The notes: generated by a model not told the origin, from the sequence alone. DNA of 64,000 nucleotides from an uncultured Flavobacteriia bacterium (GCA_937975705.1 CALJTX010000031.1:1-64000); one strand, 5' to 3'; counted from the first letter of the stretch, positions 1-9,493 are shown. Translations and numbers: made by a program.

Positions 1-3000
1 ATGGGACAACACAAATTAATGGTGCAACTTCAAATACTTACAATCCTTCTGTTGCTAGTACTGGTAGCATTGACTATACATGTCTTGTTACGATTGCGCC
101 TACTACCTCAGGTTGTTCTGTTACTTCTTCGATTGCCACAATTACAGTAAATACTGCTCCAACATTTGCTACTCAACCTCTTGCCACTCAAACCGTATGT
201 TTGGATGGTACATTTAATGCTTTAACAGTTGCAACACAAAACGGCACAGGTACACCTACTTTTCAATGGTATAGCAACACGGCAAACTCAACAACTGGTG
301 GTGCTTCGATTTCTGGAGCAACAAATGCAAGTTATACGCCACCAGCCACTGCACTTGGAACTATCTATTATTATTGTATTGCCACTTTTGCAACCGGAGG
401 TTGTTCTAATATTACCTCAACGATTGCAACTGCTATAGTTGTGGCGGATCCGGTAATTAGCTTACAACCATTGCCTTCACAAACAATATGTGTGGGTGGG
501 AATATTGCAACAGCATTAACCGCCAATACAATTGGTGGAACTGGAACATTGAGTTATCAATGGAGCAACGCTGCTGGGACAATTACTGGTGCAACAAATC
601 AAAACTTTACTCCTCCGGCATTTACAACTGTTGGACAATACAATTACACTGTCACTATTACTCAAAGTGGAAGCGGGTGTAATCCGTTGACATCACAAAA
701 TGCGGTAATTGAGGTAGTTCTCGACCCTATAGTAAGTAGTCAACCTATCGGAGCTTCGTATTGCCAAAATGCAAGCCCAGTAGCAGCCTTATCTGTAACA
801 GCTTCTGGAGGCACGGGCACAAATTACAGCTATCAATGGTTCAATGGGACAACACAAATTAATGGTGCAACTTCAAATACTTACAATCCTTCTGTTGCGA
901 GTACTGGAAGTATTGACTATACATGTCAGATTACAATTGCTCCACTTACATCAGGTTGTGCTGTAACTTCAGCTATTGGAACTATCAATGTAAACCCAGC
1001 TCCTACTTTTTCAACACCCCCTTTGACAACGCAAACCGTTTGTTTGGATGGTACATTTAATACTTTAACAGTTGCTACACAAAACGGAACGGGTACACCA
1101 ACTTTCCAATGGTTCAGTAATACATCTAGTTCCACTTCAGGAGGTGCACCAATCTCCGGAGCTACTTCAGCAAGCTATACACCGCCAGCCAATGCCGTTG
1201 GAACTATCTACTATTACTGTATTGCCACTTTTGCGACGGGCGGATGTTCTGACATTACCTCAACAATTGCAACTGCTATAGTTGTGGCCGATCCAGTAAT
1301 TAGCGCGCAACCAACTGCTAGTCAATCTATCTGTGTAGGTGGCACTATTGGATCACCCATTACAGTTATTGCAACAGGCGGAACCGGAACTTACAGTTAC
1401 CAGTGGAGCAATGCTGCTGGAACAATTACTGGTGCAACAAATCAAAACCTTACTCCTCTGGCATTTACAACTGTAGGACAATACAATTACACGGTTACTA
1501 TTACGCAAAGTGGTAGCGGGTGTAACGCAATGATTTCTCAAAATGCCCTAATTGATGTAGTCGCGGATCCTGTTGTATCTACTCAACCAATTAACGCCGA
1601 ATACTGTCAAAATGCAAGCCCAGTAGCACCTTTAACGGTTTCAGCTACTGGTGGTTTAGGTACTTTTTCTTACCAATGGTATAGCAATACCACAAATAAC
1701 AATACGAATGGCTCTCTAATTCCTGGAGCAACTTCGAGTTCATTTACGCCTTCTGTTGCAACTGTAGGAACTACATACTATTACTGTGTAATTACTCAAT
1801 CAGGTGTGAATTGTGGAGTAACATCTGGCACCGCGCAAATTATAGTAAATCTCGCTCCAACTTTTGCTACACCCCCATTGACAACTCAAACCGTTTGTTT
1901 GGATGGTACATTTAATGCTTTAACAGTTGCTACACAAAACGGTACAGGTACACCAACTTTTCAGTGGTTCAGTAATACAACTAGTTCTACTTCTGGCGGA
2001 ACGACAATCTCGGGAGCCACAACAGCTAGCTATACTCCACCTGGAACTGCTGTAGGCACAATCTATTATTATTGTGTTGCTACCTATGCAACCGGAGGCT
2101 GTTCGGCAATTACATCTACCATAGCCACTGCCGTAGTTGTGGCAGATCCGATTATCAGCTTACAGCCTATCCCAACACAATCGATTTGCGTTGGAGGCAA
2201 CATTGCGAATGCGTTGACAGTTACTGCAACAGGCGGAACAGGAACTACCTCTTATCAATGGAGTACAGGTACGGGGCCAATTTCTGGAGCTACTAATCAA
2301 TCCTACAATCCTCCTCCGTTTAATACCGTAGGTGCCTACACCTACAACGTATCTGTGACCTTAAGTGGCAGTGGCTGTAATTTGATTTCTTCTCAAAGTG
2401 CAATTGTAGATGTAGTTGCCGACCCAATAGTTTCTGCTCAACCTATTAGTGCATCCTATTGCCAAAATGGGTCTCCTGTTACACCATTAAATGTCGCAGC
2501 AACAGGTGGTTTGGGTACATTTTCTTACCAATGGTATAGCAATACAAGTAATAACAATTCAGGAGGGGTCTTGATACTGGGAGCAACTTCGAGTTCCTAT
2601 ACGCCTTCAGTTGCAACGGTCGGTATCAAATATTATTACTGTATAATTACTCAGTCAGGGTTAAACTGTGTGGTTACCTCGAATACTGCCGCAATAACCG
2701 TGAGCCTAGCGCCTACTTTTGTTTTGCAACCAATCAGCCAAACTATCTGTACAGGGGGTACTTTTGCGCCGTTAAGCGTATCATATCAAGATGGAACGGG
2801 TGTTCCTAGTTACCAATGGTTTAGTAATTCTACGAATAATTATATAGGGGCAGTTGCAATATCTGGGGCTACAAGTTCTACTTTTCAACCAAGTGCAGCA
2901 AGCTTGGGAACTACTTACTACTTCTGTGAAATCAGCTTTAGTTTTGGCGGTTGTAGTTCTATCAACTCTAATATTTCAAACCAAACGGTTGTGGCAGACC

Positions 3001-4135
3001 CTATTATCGGCGTTGAACCGCAAGCCACCCAATCTATATGTGTTGGAGGAACGATTCCAACGGCATTAGCTGTAACTGTTACCGGAGGAACAGGTACTGT
3101 CACTTACCAATGGCTTGCAGGTACAAACCAATTAAGTGGCGCCACGCAAAGCACTTTCTTACCGAGTATCTTCACTACTCCTGGAACCTTCACATATACA
3201 GCAAATATTTCAATTTCAGGCGTTGGTTGCAATGCCTTGATATCCCAACCTGCTCAAGTTATTGTAGTTGACGACCCAAGTGTCAGTCAGCCGCTTGCTG
3301 CTGTTTATTGTCAGAATGCCTCTCCAATTACTCCCCTTCAAGTGAATGTTACTGGAGGGCTTGGATCCAACGCTTATCAATGGTATTTCTCTACAGCGAA
3401 TGCAACAAGCGGTGGTACAGCTATTGTTGGTGCAAATTCATCAAGTTATGTACCTTCTGTTGCCACTGTAGGAACAGCCTATTACTATTGCATTGTAAAT
3501 CAAAGTGGGCCCAATTGTGCAACAACAAGTGCGAATGCAGCAATCCAAGTAAATTTACCTCCAACAATTAGTGCGCAACCATTGGCAACACAAACCCTAT
3601 GTGAAGGCGGCGCCCCTACAATTTTACAAGTAGCATACATCAACGGCACAAACTCGGCTACATATCAATGGTATACCAATAATACCAACTCTAACTTTGG
3701 CGGCACACCTATTTCAAATGCGACAACAGCAAGTTACAATCCACAATCAACAATATTAGGTACTACTTATTATTATTGTGTAATTACGTTTCAACAAGGG
3801 GGCTGCTCCTCATTAACTACAATTGCAGCTCAAGTAACCATTGTTGGGGACCCTGCAATAACAACCCAACCTTTAGCAAATCAGGAGATTTGCCAGGGTA
3901 ATACCATCACTAATGCTTTGACTTTTAATTACACAGGCGGAACAGGTACTTCAACTATTGCCTGGTATTTAGATGCAACACCACCGGTTTTGATCAATGG
4001 TGTAACTACGAACTCATACTTGCCTATTCCATTTAATATCGCTGATACATTTAGTTATTTTGCAGCACTTAGTTTCAGTGGTGTGGGTTGCAATACAATT
4101 AGTACCCAACTTGCAGAAATTATTGTGCACCCTAC
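1..4135 (+). repeat. Three-domain Ig super-repeat, about 843-855 bp period
   Basis: The Ig-like domains recur in the order C-A-B. C begins with QTVCLDGTFN, A with ADPVIS...ICVGG, B with SYCQNASPV. The same TTGGATGGTACATTTAA string begins at about 201, 1044 and 1899, giving spacings of 843 and 855 bp (281 and 285 codons). DNA identity between successive copies is visibly high in the first three units and decays after about 2700, which indicates recent tandem duplication or recombination at the upstream end. Confidence 0.85.
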
Positions 4136-6893
4136 CCCTTACGCAACCAATTTGAATGACACTTTGGTGGTCTGTAATCATAGTAATTTAAATATTCCGT
4201 TGACCGCAACCGTTACCTCTACATTCAATTGGCAAACACAATTGACAACGGCAGTCAATGGAGAGAGTTTCTTACCACAGACGAGCTATTCAATAGATGA
4301 CTCACTATCCAATACAACAACTAGCCCACAATTTCTGACCTACACTGTCACGCCTACCTCATTTCCATACGGATGTGTTGGCCCCGATTCCACGGTTGTT
4401 GTGCAACTTCAACCTGATGTAATACTTTCAATGAACCCTACAATTGAAATTTGCAGCGGAAGTCCGGTGAATGGAATTTTGACATCCAATATTCCGTCTA
4501 CCTTTAATTGGTTTGTATCCATCGACAATCCGAATGTGACGGGTGAATCTATTTTACCAAGTACGAACTGGCTCATTAACGACGTGCTTGTAAATGACAC
4601 GAGTGTCAACCAAATCGTTCTTTATTCTGTATTCCCGGTCTCAATTCAAGGTCAATGCCCTGGGCTCGCACAACCTCTTGTGGTTACTGTTAAGCCTCCT
4701 ATTGATTTGTTAAATCCCGACACATTGACAATTTGTAGCGGTCAAAATGTTGGAATCAACCTCGTTGCGAATACTAATGTGAATTTCAATTGGTATGCAT
4801 CTCCTTCCTTAAATGTATCCGGAGAAACGACATCTGTAGTAAGTTCTCCACTTATAAATGACGTACTAGTTAATCCAACGAATGCAGTTGAAGTCGTAAC
4901 TTATAATGTCATTGGTACTTCTACTGCAAATGGTTGCTCAAGCCCTGTGATACCGCTTTATGTGGTAGTCAATCCAATACCCGGTTTAGTCAACCTGAAT
5001 CCACTTACTATTTGTAATGGAAATTATTTATACCCATACAGCTTACAAACAAGTGTAGTTGGTGCCACCACGAATTGGTCCGTACTGAATAACCCGATTG
5101 GTATTCCTTCCACTTTTGGTTCAAATACGCTACCTGGTTTCATTGCAACAAACAATACGATTATTACCCAAACAGGTCAAATTCAAATTACACCTTTTTA
5201 CATTAACAATAACGTTACGTGTATTGGCAACGATACTACCTTATTGATTCCCGTATTGCCTACACCAAGCGTAAACCCAATTGCAGACATTTCTGCATGT
5301 AACCTCACTCAAATTCCTTTAACTCCAGTAAATGGCCCAGTACCTAACACTGTATTTGAATGGTATAATGCAAATGTAAGTTTAGGATTGAACGCTTCAG
5401 GAATAGGAAATATCCCAACATTTGTTGGTTTGAATAATACAACCATTCCGGTTTCCGGAACAGTTACTGTAGCACCTAGCTATACACAGAATAACATAAC
5501 ATGTCAAGGGAACCCTATTGACTTTGAAATCACCGTTAATCCTAGCCCAACACTACTCAATTCAAATATAGAGATTTGCGATGGTGAGTTCACCAATATA
5601 CTGTTGAATGCAAATATTCCTTCAACCTTCCAATGGAATGCTACAATTCAAGCAAATGTTTACAATGAAACAGCAGCGCCCATTCAAGATACGGCCTACA
5701 TCAATGACCAACTCGTGCTTTCCACTACTACAGCTCAAACTGTAACCTATAACGTAACACCGATTTCCGCACCATATGGCTGTATTGGTTTTGATACAAC
5801 TATTTTGGTGCAAGTAAATCCGCTGCCAATAGTAGATTTCTCGGTGATCACACCTATTCTTTGTGACCAATCTCAAATCAACTTCCAAAATAATTCGGTA
5901 GGATCATTAGACTTCACTTGGACTTTTGGCGATGGAGATTCATCATTTTTATTCAACCCTGTACACGAATACGCCAATTTTGGTTCTTACCTCGTGACAC
6001 TAGAAGCAGTTGATCAGCTTACCGGTTGTTTCAACGATGCGGCTCAGACTATTATCATTAACGAAAGCCCTGATGCAGACTTCATTATTTCAGATACACT
6101 CGCCTGCGGTAGCCTTGACGTAACGTTCAACGCACTCGATTTGAACCCAAATTGGTCCTATTTATGGACATTCGGCGATGGTACTTCTTCGAACCAATAT
6201 GGTTTGGCAGGACATCAATATGTTACTAATGGTTGTTTTGATATCAATCTTCAGATTAGTACCCCAGAAGGGTGTGTTTCAGACACCACACAACTCGACG
6301 CGGTTTGTATTTATCCAGAACCGATTGCCGCATTCACCATGGATGACCCAGTGGTCAGTTCGCTCACACCAGAAGTTCAATTCTTCAATTCCTCGCTTTA
6401 TGCAGACTCTTATTTATGGGAATTCGGCGACGGCAACACAAGCCAAACTGAAAATCCAAGTCACCTCTTCCCGCCTGACCCGGCAACTTATGTGATTATT
6501 TTAACGGCAAGCAACAATGTCGGCTGCCAAGATACCGCCGCACTTTCCGTTACCATCTGGCAAGATTTAGCCATCTATGTACCGAATACTTTTACACCTA
6601 ACGACGATGAATACAATCAATCCTTCAAACCTGTACTTACAGATGGTTTCAAGAAAGATAGTTACCATATGACCATCTTTAACCGATGGGGAGAAATCGT
6701 TTTCGAGTCGGGAGACTTAGAATATGGTTGGGATGGAAGTTATAATTGGAACCCTGTTGAAGTCTGCGATAAAGATAAACACAGAAGGGAAGTAATTTGT
6801 CAGGATGGCACTTACACTTGGAAAATAGAAATAACCGAACTACAATCTGGTGAGGTTAGAAAATTTATAGGACACGTTAATTTGATTAGATAA
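1..6893 (+). CDS. Giant Ig-like/PKD repeat protein with T9SS type B (gliding-motility) C-terminal domain, 5' partial
   Basis: The frame is open from base 3 to the stop at 6893 (about 2,296 residues), so the true start lies left of the window; the first TTG or ATG codons seen are internal. Visible order: about 15 Ig-like domains of roughly 95 residues to about base 4140, each with a conserved Trp (YQW or FQW) and paired Cys; then five or six diverged domains with ICSG or ICNG starts to about 5820; then three PKD-like units (FGDGDSS, FGDGTSS, FGDGNTS); then a C-terminal domain starting VPNTFTPNDDEYN with the FNRWGEIVF signature of gliding-motility-associated (CHU_C, T9SS type B) domains. Such proteins are carried through the outer membrane by the type IX system and anchored at or released from the surface; an adhesin role is inference. 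The C-terminal domain has an unusual charged insertion with two Cys (VEVCDKDKHRREVICQ). Confidence 0.93.
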   Translation, partial: GTTQINGATSNTYNPSVASTGSIDYTCLVTIAPTTSGCSVTSSIATITVNTAPTFATQPLATQTVCLDGTFNALTVATQNGTGTPTFQWYSNTANSTTGGASISGATNASYTPPATALGTIYYYCIATFATGGCSNITSTIATAIVVADPVISLQPLPSQTICVGGNIATALTANTIGGTGTLSYQWSNAAGTITGATNQNFTPPAFTTVGQYNYTVTITQSGSGCNPLTSQNAVIEVVLDPIVSSQPIGASYCQNASPVAALSVTASGGTGTNYSYQWFNGTTQINGATSNTYNPSVASTGSIDYTCQITIAPLTSGCAVTSAIGTINVNPAPTFSTPPLTTQTVCLDGTFNTLTVATQNGTGTPTFQWFSNTSSSTSGGAPISGATSASYTPPANAVGTIYYYCIATFATGGCSDITSTIATAIVVADPVISAQPTASQSICVGGTIGSPITVIATGGTGTYSYQWSNAAGTITGATNQNLTPLAFTTVGQYNYTVTITQSGSGCNAMISQNALIDVVADPVVSTQPINAEYCQNASPVAPLTVSATGGLGTFSYQWYSNTTNNNTNGSLIPGATSSSFTPSVATVGTTYYYCVITQSGVNCGVTSGTAQIIVNLAPTFATPPLTTQTVCLDGTFNALTVATQNGTGTPTFQWFSNTTSSTSGGTTISGATTASYTPPGTAVGTIYYYCVATYATGGCSAITSTIATAVVVADPIISLQPIPTQSICVGGNIANALTVTATGGTGTTSYQWSTGTGPISGATNQSYNPPPFNTVGAYTYNVSVTLSGSGCNLISSQSAIVDVVADPIVSAQPISASYCQNGSPVTPLNVAATGGLGTFSYQWYSNTSNNNSGGVLILGATSSSYTPSVATVGIKYYYCIITQSGLNCVVTSNTAAITVSLAPTFVLQPISQTICTGGTFAPLSVSYQDGTGVPSYQWFSNSTNNYIGAVAISGATSSTFQPSAASLGTTYYFCEISFSFGGCSSINSNISNQTVVADPIIGVEPQATQSICVGGTIPTALAVTVTGGTGTVTYQWLAGTNQLSGATQSTFLPSIFTTPGTFTYTANISISGVGCNALISQPAQVIVVDDPSVSQPLAAVYCQNASPITPLQVNVTGGLGSNAYQWYFSTANATSGGTAIVGANSSSYVPSVATVGTAYYYCIVNQSGPNCATTSANAAIQVNLPPTISAQPLATQTLCEGGAPTILQVAYINGTNSATYQWYTNNTNSNFGGTPISNATTASYNPQSTILGTTYYYCVITFQQGGCSSLTTIAAQVTIVGDPAITTQPLANQEICQGNTITNALTFNYTGGTGTSTIAWYLDATPPVLINGVTTNSYLPIPFNIADTFSYFAALSFSGVGCNTISTQLAEIIVHPTPYATNLNDTLVVCNHSNLNIPLTATVTSTFNWQTQLTTAVNGESFLPQTSYSIDDSLSNTTTSPQFLTYTVTPTSFPYGCVGPDSTVVVQLQPDVILSMNPTIEICSGSPVNGILTSNIPSTFNWFVSIDNPNVTGESILPSTNWLINDVLVNDTSVNQIVLYSVFPVSIQGQCPGLAQPLVVTVKPPIDLLNPDTLTICSGQNVGINLVANTNVNFNWYASPSLNVSGETTSVVSSPLINDVLVNPTNAVEVVTYNVIGTSTANGCSSPVIPLYVVVNPIPGLVNLNPLTICNGNYLYPYSLQTSVVGATTNWSVLNNPIGIPSTFGSNTLPGFIATNNTIITQTGQIQITPFYINNNVTCIGNDTTLLIPVLPTPSVNPIADISACNLTQIPLTPVNGPVPNTVFEWYNANVSLGLNASGIGNIPTFVGLNNTTIPVSGTVTVAPSYTQNNITCQGNPIDFEITVNPSPTLLNSNIEICDGEFTNILLNANIPSTFQWNATIQANVYNETAAPIQDTAYINDQLVLSTTTAQTVTYNVTPISAPYGCIGFDTTILVQVNPLPIVDFSVITPILCDQSQINFQNNSVGSLDFTWTFGDGDSSFLFNPVHEYANFGSYLVTLEAVDQLTGCFNDAAQTIIINESPDADFIISDTLACGSLDVTFNALDLNPNWSYLWTFGDGTSSNQYGLAGHQYVTNGCFDINLQISTPEGCVSDTTQLDAVCIYPEPIAAFTMDDPVVSSLTPEVQFFNSSLYADSYLWEFGDGNTSQTENPSHLFPPDPATYVIILTASNNVGCQDTAALSVTIWQDLAIYVPNTFTPNDDEYNQSFKPVLTDGFKKDSYHMTIFNRWGEIVFESGDLEYGWDGSYNWNPVEVCDKDKHRREVICQDGTYTWKIEITELQSGEVRKFIGHVNLIR

Positions 6894-6907
6894 TATCGAT
6901 TGTAATT

Positions 6908-7234
6908 ATGTCAATTAGTGCGCCAAATAAAGACTACCTATCTCAACCAATTCGTGAACTGCAACTCGGAAAAGTACAAAGGCAATACCGGGTCGATAAA
7001 AGCCATAAGGAATTTTATTTCTTTGCTAAATGCCCAGAAGAGGTGCTTGATGTGGCGGTGTACGAAATTCCAAATGGAGAATTACATATGGTAGATACAC
7101 ATTCCTTTTCGCCAAAGAGATTTATGTTTTTGAAAGAAAAAGACGACTCACTCTTACACGCTCATGTCATTGTCATGAACTTTAATGATGGCTTCGTTTA
7201 CGCCTCTAAAAGCTGTCGGTTTGTTTTGAGGTGA
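6908..7234 (+). CDS. Hypothetical protein, 108 aa, downstream of the giant T9SS protein
   Basis: It starts at an ATG 14 nt after the stop of the giant repeat protein and is probably cotranscribed with it. The protein has no signal peptide or membrane segment and mixed alpha/beta composition with many aromatic residues (EFYFFAKCPEEV, HVIVMNFNDGFVY). I do not recognise a family. A cytoplasmic protein made with the exported one is possible, but nothing in the sequence gives a function. Confidence 0.7.
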   Translation: MSISAPNKDYLSQPIRELQLGKVQRQYRVDKSHKEFYFFAKCPEEVLDVAVYEIPNGELHMVDTHSFSPKRFMFLKEKDDSLLHAHVIVMNFNDGFVYASKSCRFVLR

Positions 7235-7239
7235 TGGCT

Positions 7240-8175
7240 CTAAAGCGATTTACTGAATCGATTTGTCAAATCTTGAATATCCCCCTTCCTTGCCAGCGCA
7301 TTGACCCATTTACTTGGTATGGCGTCGAAACCATAGAGCAGGCCTGCTAAGCCGCCGGTGACCGCTGCAGTTGTGTCGGTATCTCTACCTAAATTAACCG
7401 CTTTTAAGACGGCATCCGCATAAGTGTCCGTGGTTAAGATGCACCAAAGACTTGCCTCAAGGGTGTGAATTACATAGCCTCCACTCTGGATTTCATCTTC
7501 TGCTAAATCAGAAATATCTTGATTAAATATTCGATAAAAATGAGCAATTTCTGATTGGTCGATGCCTATTTCCGAAAAGAATTGCGGCAAGTAAATTTGA
7601 AGGTATTTGTAAATCTCCACTTTATCTTTTCCCTCTGTGATTTGCTTGGCAAATTCGAGGTAATAGAAACACGCCATGACTGCCCGAATGTGGCCGTGAG
7701 TGATCGAAGAAACTTGCTTGGTGAATGCGAAGCGCTTTTCTATTGGTTTGTCCTGAATGTAAAACAACAAGGGCAAAATGCGCATCAAAGAGCCATTGCC
7801 ATTGGCATCTTCATCGGTGCCGCCCGCTAACTCGGCTTTTGTTCCGTGCTTGATCCTGTAAAGTGCTTCACGCGTACCTACTCCAATGTCAAAGACATGG
7901 CCCGTTGCCGTCCAGTAGTCTTTGTAGTACCACTTGACAAAAATTGCTCCGATGTGATCAATATCAAAACCCGAGCAGAGTGCCTCAGCAAGGCAAAAGG
8001 TAAGCGAGCTGTCATCGGACCACGTTCCGGGCGGTAAATTATAGGTGCCAAAACCGCGCATGTCGGTCACCGGATTTTGATCTAGCACTTCACGTCTGGT
8101 AAATTCTACAGGCACCCCAAGTGCATCGCCAACAGCAACGCCGAAGAGGGCGGAGAGACGCAACTCATTGGTCAT
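7240..8175 (-). CDS. ADP-ribosylglycohydrolase family protein
   Basis: About 311 residues, the usual size for this family. It removes ADP-ribose from modified proteins or related substrates using two Mg ions. Visible motifs are GVAVGDALGVPVEF at the N-terminus, TWSDDSSLTF (first metal-binding acidic pair) and GRDTDTTAAVTGGLAGLLYG near the C-terminus (second metal site). I chose the ATG at 8175 over an upstream in-frame ATG at 8238: the longer form would overlap the NPKY-repeat gene by 56 nt, while 8175 lies 7 nt after that gene's stop and has a purine-rich GGGGTGGG directly in front. It is the last gene of a four-gene minus-strand operon. DraG-like substrate specificity cannot be told from sequence. 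Confidence 0.9.
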   Translation of the reverse strand: MTNELRLSALFGVAVGDALGVPVEFTRREVLDQNPVTDMRGFGTYNLPPGTWSDDSSLTFCLAEALCSGFDIDHIGAIFVKWYYKDYWTATGHVFDIGVGTREALYRIKHGTKAELAGGTDEDANGNGSLMRILPLLFYIQDKPIEKRFAFTKQVSSITHGHIRAVMACFYYLEFAKQITEGKDKVEIYKYLQIYLPQFFSEIGIDQSEIAHFYRIFNQDISDLAEDEIQSGGYVIHTLEASLWCILTTDTYADAVLKAVNLGRDTDTTAAVTGGLAGLLYGFDAIPSKWVNALARKGDIQDLTNRFSKSL

Positions 8176-8182
8176 CCCACCC

Positions 8183-8743
8183 CTACTTCGCATAATTTGT
8201 TGACCAATTGCCGTCTTCGGTGAAAAGGTTGAAACCATTTTCTGAATCGGTGCTAAGGTATTGACCTGTCCATTCGCCTTCTAGGGTAAATAGGTTGTAA
8301 TTGGACTCAGCTCGAACGAAATACCCTATCCATTCTCCGCTGGTTTGATAATATAGGTAAATATCAAAATTGGCCTGCACCAAAATACCAATTACTTCTT
8401 CGTCTTGATTGAACACATATTTACCGGTCCAACTGCCATATTTGGGGTTCAAGTTGGTTGAATATTTCGGGTTGATGCTTGTATTATACTTGGGGTTAAC
8501 GTTCGTATTATACTTAGGATTGACATCCGTATTGTATTTGGGATTGATATCAGGAGCGTATTTAGGATTGATCTGGTAATTGTATTTTGGATTGATATTG
8601 GTATTGTACTTGGGATTTATCGAGGTGTTGTACTTGGGGTTGATACTGGTGGTGTATTTCGGATTTTGACTGATTGGAATGATTTGGCCAAACAAAATGG
8701 TTGCGCTCCACACAACTCCCAAAAATAAGATCAAGATTTTCAT
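8183..8743 (-). CDS. Secreted protein with ten NPKY octapeptide repeats
   Basis: 186 residues. A signal peptide (MKILILFLGVVWSATILFGQ) is followed by ten copies of an 8-residue unit NPKYxxxI/V/L (residues 27 to about 104), then an 80-residue tail in which Trp-Gly-Tyr units recur (GSWTGKY, GEWIGYF, GEWTGQY, GNWSTNY). The even 8-residue spacing with an invariant NPKY suggests a regular extended or solenoid structure. Its start overlaps the stop of the pterin dehydratase gene (ATGA), so translation is probably coupled. Function unknown; export to periplasm or surface is inferred from the signal peptide. Confidence 0.88.
   Translation of the reverse strand: MKILILFLGVVWSATILFGQIIPISQNPKYTTSINPKYNTSINPKYNTNINPKYNYQINPKYAPDINPKYNTDVNPKYNTNVNPKYNTSINPKYSTNLNPKYGSWTGKYVFNQDEEVIGILVQANFDIYLYYQTSGEWIGYFVRAESNYNLFTLEGEWTGQYLSTDSENGFNLFTEDGNWSTNYAK
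8438..8665 (-). repeat. 24-bp tandem repeat encoding NPKYxxxI
   Basis: Ten tandem 24-bp units encode NPKY plus a variable TTSI, NTSI, NTNI, NYQI, APDI, NTDV, NTNV, NTSI, STNL or GSW. Third positions differ between copies while NPKY is invariant, so the repeat is held by selection on protein rather than being a very recent DNA expansion. Confidence 0.9.
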
Positions 8744-9000
8744 AAGGGAATAATTTCTTTCAGTTTTACATATTTACAGATCTCCGCCGCTAACTCCCAA
8801 TCCTTTTCAGTTATGGCTGACCCTGCGTCGTGCGTGCAAAGCCAGATTTCCACCACATTGTAGGTATTGCGCCAAGTGGGGTGATGATTTTGCTTTTCGG
8901 CAAGTGCGGCCACATGGGTCATGAAAGCAAAAGCTGTTTTGAAATCTTGGAATTCAAACTTGCGGTAAAGTTGGTTGTTTTGCGTTTGCCACATTCCCAT
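8740..9000 (-). CDS. 4a-hydroxytetrahydrobiopterin dehydratase (pterin carbinolamine dehydratase)
   Basis: 86 residues. It dehydrates 4a-hydroxytetrahydropterin so that the cofactor of aromatic amino acid hydroxylases can be recycled. The sequence shows the family motif with two adjacent His (KQNHHPTWRNTYNVVEIWL) and a C-terminal TEKDWELAAEI. The ATG at 9000 overlaps the previous stop as TAATG and has GGAGG 12-16 nt upstream; a start at 9057 would run far into the upstream gene. No phenylalanine hydroxylase gene is visible in this window. PhhB/PCD-type proteins can also have other roles. Confidence 0.9.
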   Translation of the reverse strand: MGMWQTQNNQLYRKFEFQDFKTAFAFMTHVAALAEKQNHHPTWRNTYNVVEIWLCTHDAGSAITEKDWELAAEICKYVKLKEIIPL

Positions 9001-9431
9001 TATTTGGAGCCTCCATGTTGATAACAGTAACCGTTTGATTTGGCGTTGCGGGAGCATTGGGTGCCTTTTTGGGTGGTGGCGCGGCAGCGGCCGTATTGGC
9101 CAACAGTAGAAGTTGGTGTCGGTTGCGGGCGTGGGGCTGGTGCTGGCGTTGCTTGCGGAAGGCTTGGGGCTGTACTGTTGGTGAATTCTTGGGTTGGCAT
9201 GCGCTGAGCCTGGCTATTGATAAGTAATTTGAGTTCGTCGATTTGCTTTTGTAGATATTCTACATCCTTTTCAAGACTGGCGGTCTTGACAATCAGGACT
9301 TGGTTGCTGGCCTCGAGGGTTTTTACTTGCTCTTTAAGGTTGGTTACTTCGAAGCTTAGCTCTTGCTTGGTTTGTGCAAAGGTTGTGGTGAAGAAGAGCA
9401 AAAAGAAGCAAAAGAGTAAGGTCTTTTTCAT
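9000..9431 (-). CDS. Secreted coiled-coil protein with C-terminal Cys/His (DUF5763-like) motif
   Basis: 143 residues in four parts. A signal peptide (MKKTLLFCFFLLFFTTTFAQ) leads into a heptad-rich coiled coil (about residues 22-75), then a Pro/Ala/Thr-rich linker (TPAPAPRPQPTPT), then a compact motif GRCRATTQKGTQCSRNAKSN followed by GYCYQHGG. The C-terminal C-x(9)-C...C-x(2)-H pattern is the small motif found in phage-linked and bacterial DUF5763-type proteins, possibly metal binding. It is the first gene of the operon, with a TAnnTTTG box 15 nt upstream. Function unknown. Confidence 0.85.
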   Translation of the reverse strand: MKKTLLFCFFLLFFTTTFAQTKQELSFEVTNLKEQVKTLEASNQVLIVKTASLEKDVEYLQKQIDELKLLINSQAQRMPTQEFTNSTAPSLPQATPAPAPRPQPTPTSTVGQYGRCRATTQKGTQCSRNAKSNGYCYQHGGSK

Positions 9432-9446
9432 GGTGGGTGTTTAGAT

Positions 9447-9454
9447 CAAATATA
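9447..9454 (-). promoter_or_regulatory. -7 promoter element of the coiled-coil/PCD/NPKY operon
   Basis: On the minus strand the bases read TATATTTG, an exact match to the Bacteroidota -7 consensus TAnnTTTG, 15 nt before the ATG at 9431. Confidence 0.6.
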
Positions 9455-9493
9455 GGGAAATTTAATTTTGATCTTAGATGCTGAATAATTTTA

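Noticed and set aside
926..1135. Minus-strand and other-frame reading frames across the repeat protein and many other genes
   Set aside because: They overlap strongly supported genes, have no family motifs or start signals, and follow from codon composition.
1..4135. Regularly spaced repeats that could suggest a CRISPR array
   Set aside because: The period is about 850 bp and the sequence is continuous coding in one frame with Ig-like motifs.
8438..8665. 24-bp tandem repeat as a possible noncoding satellite
   Set aside because: It is in frame in a gene with a signal peptide and keeps NPKY while third positions vary.
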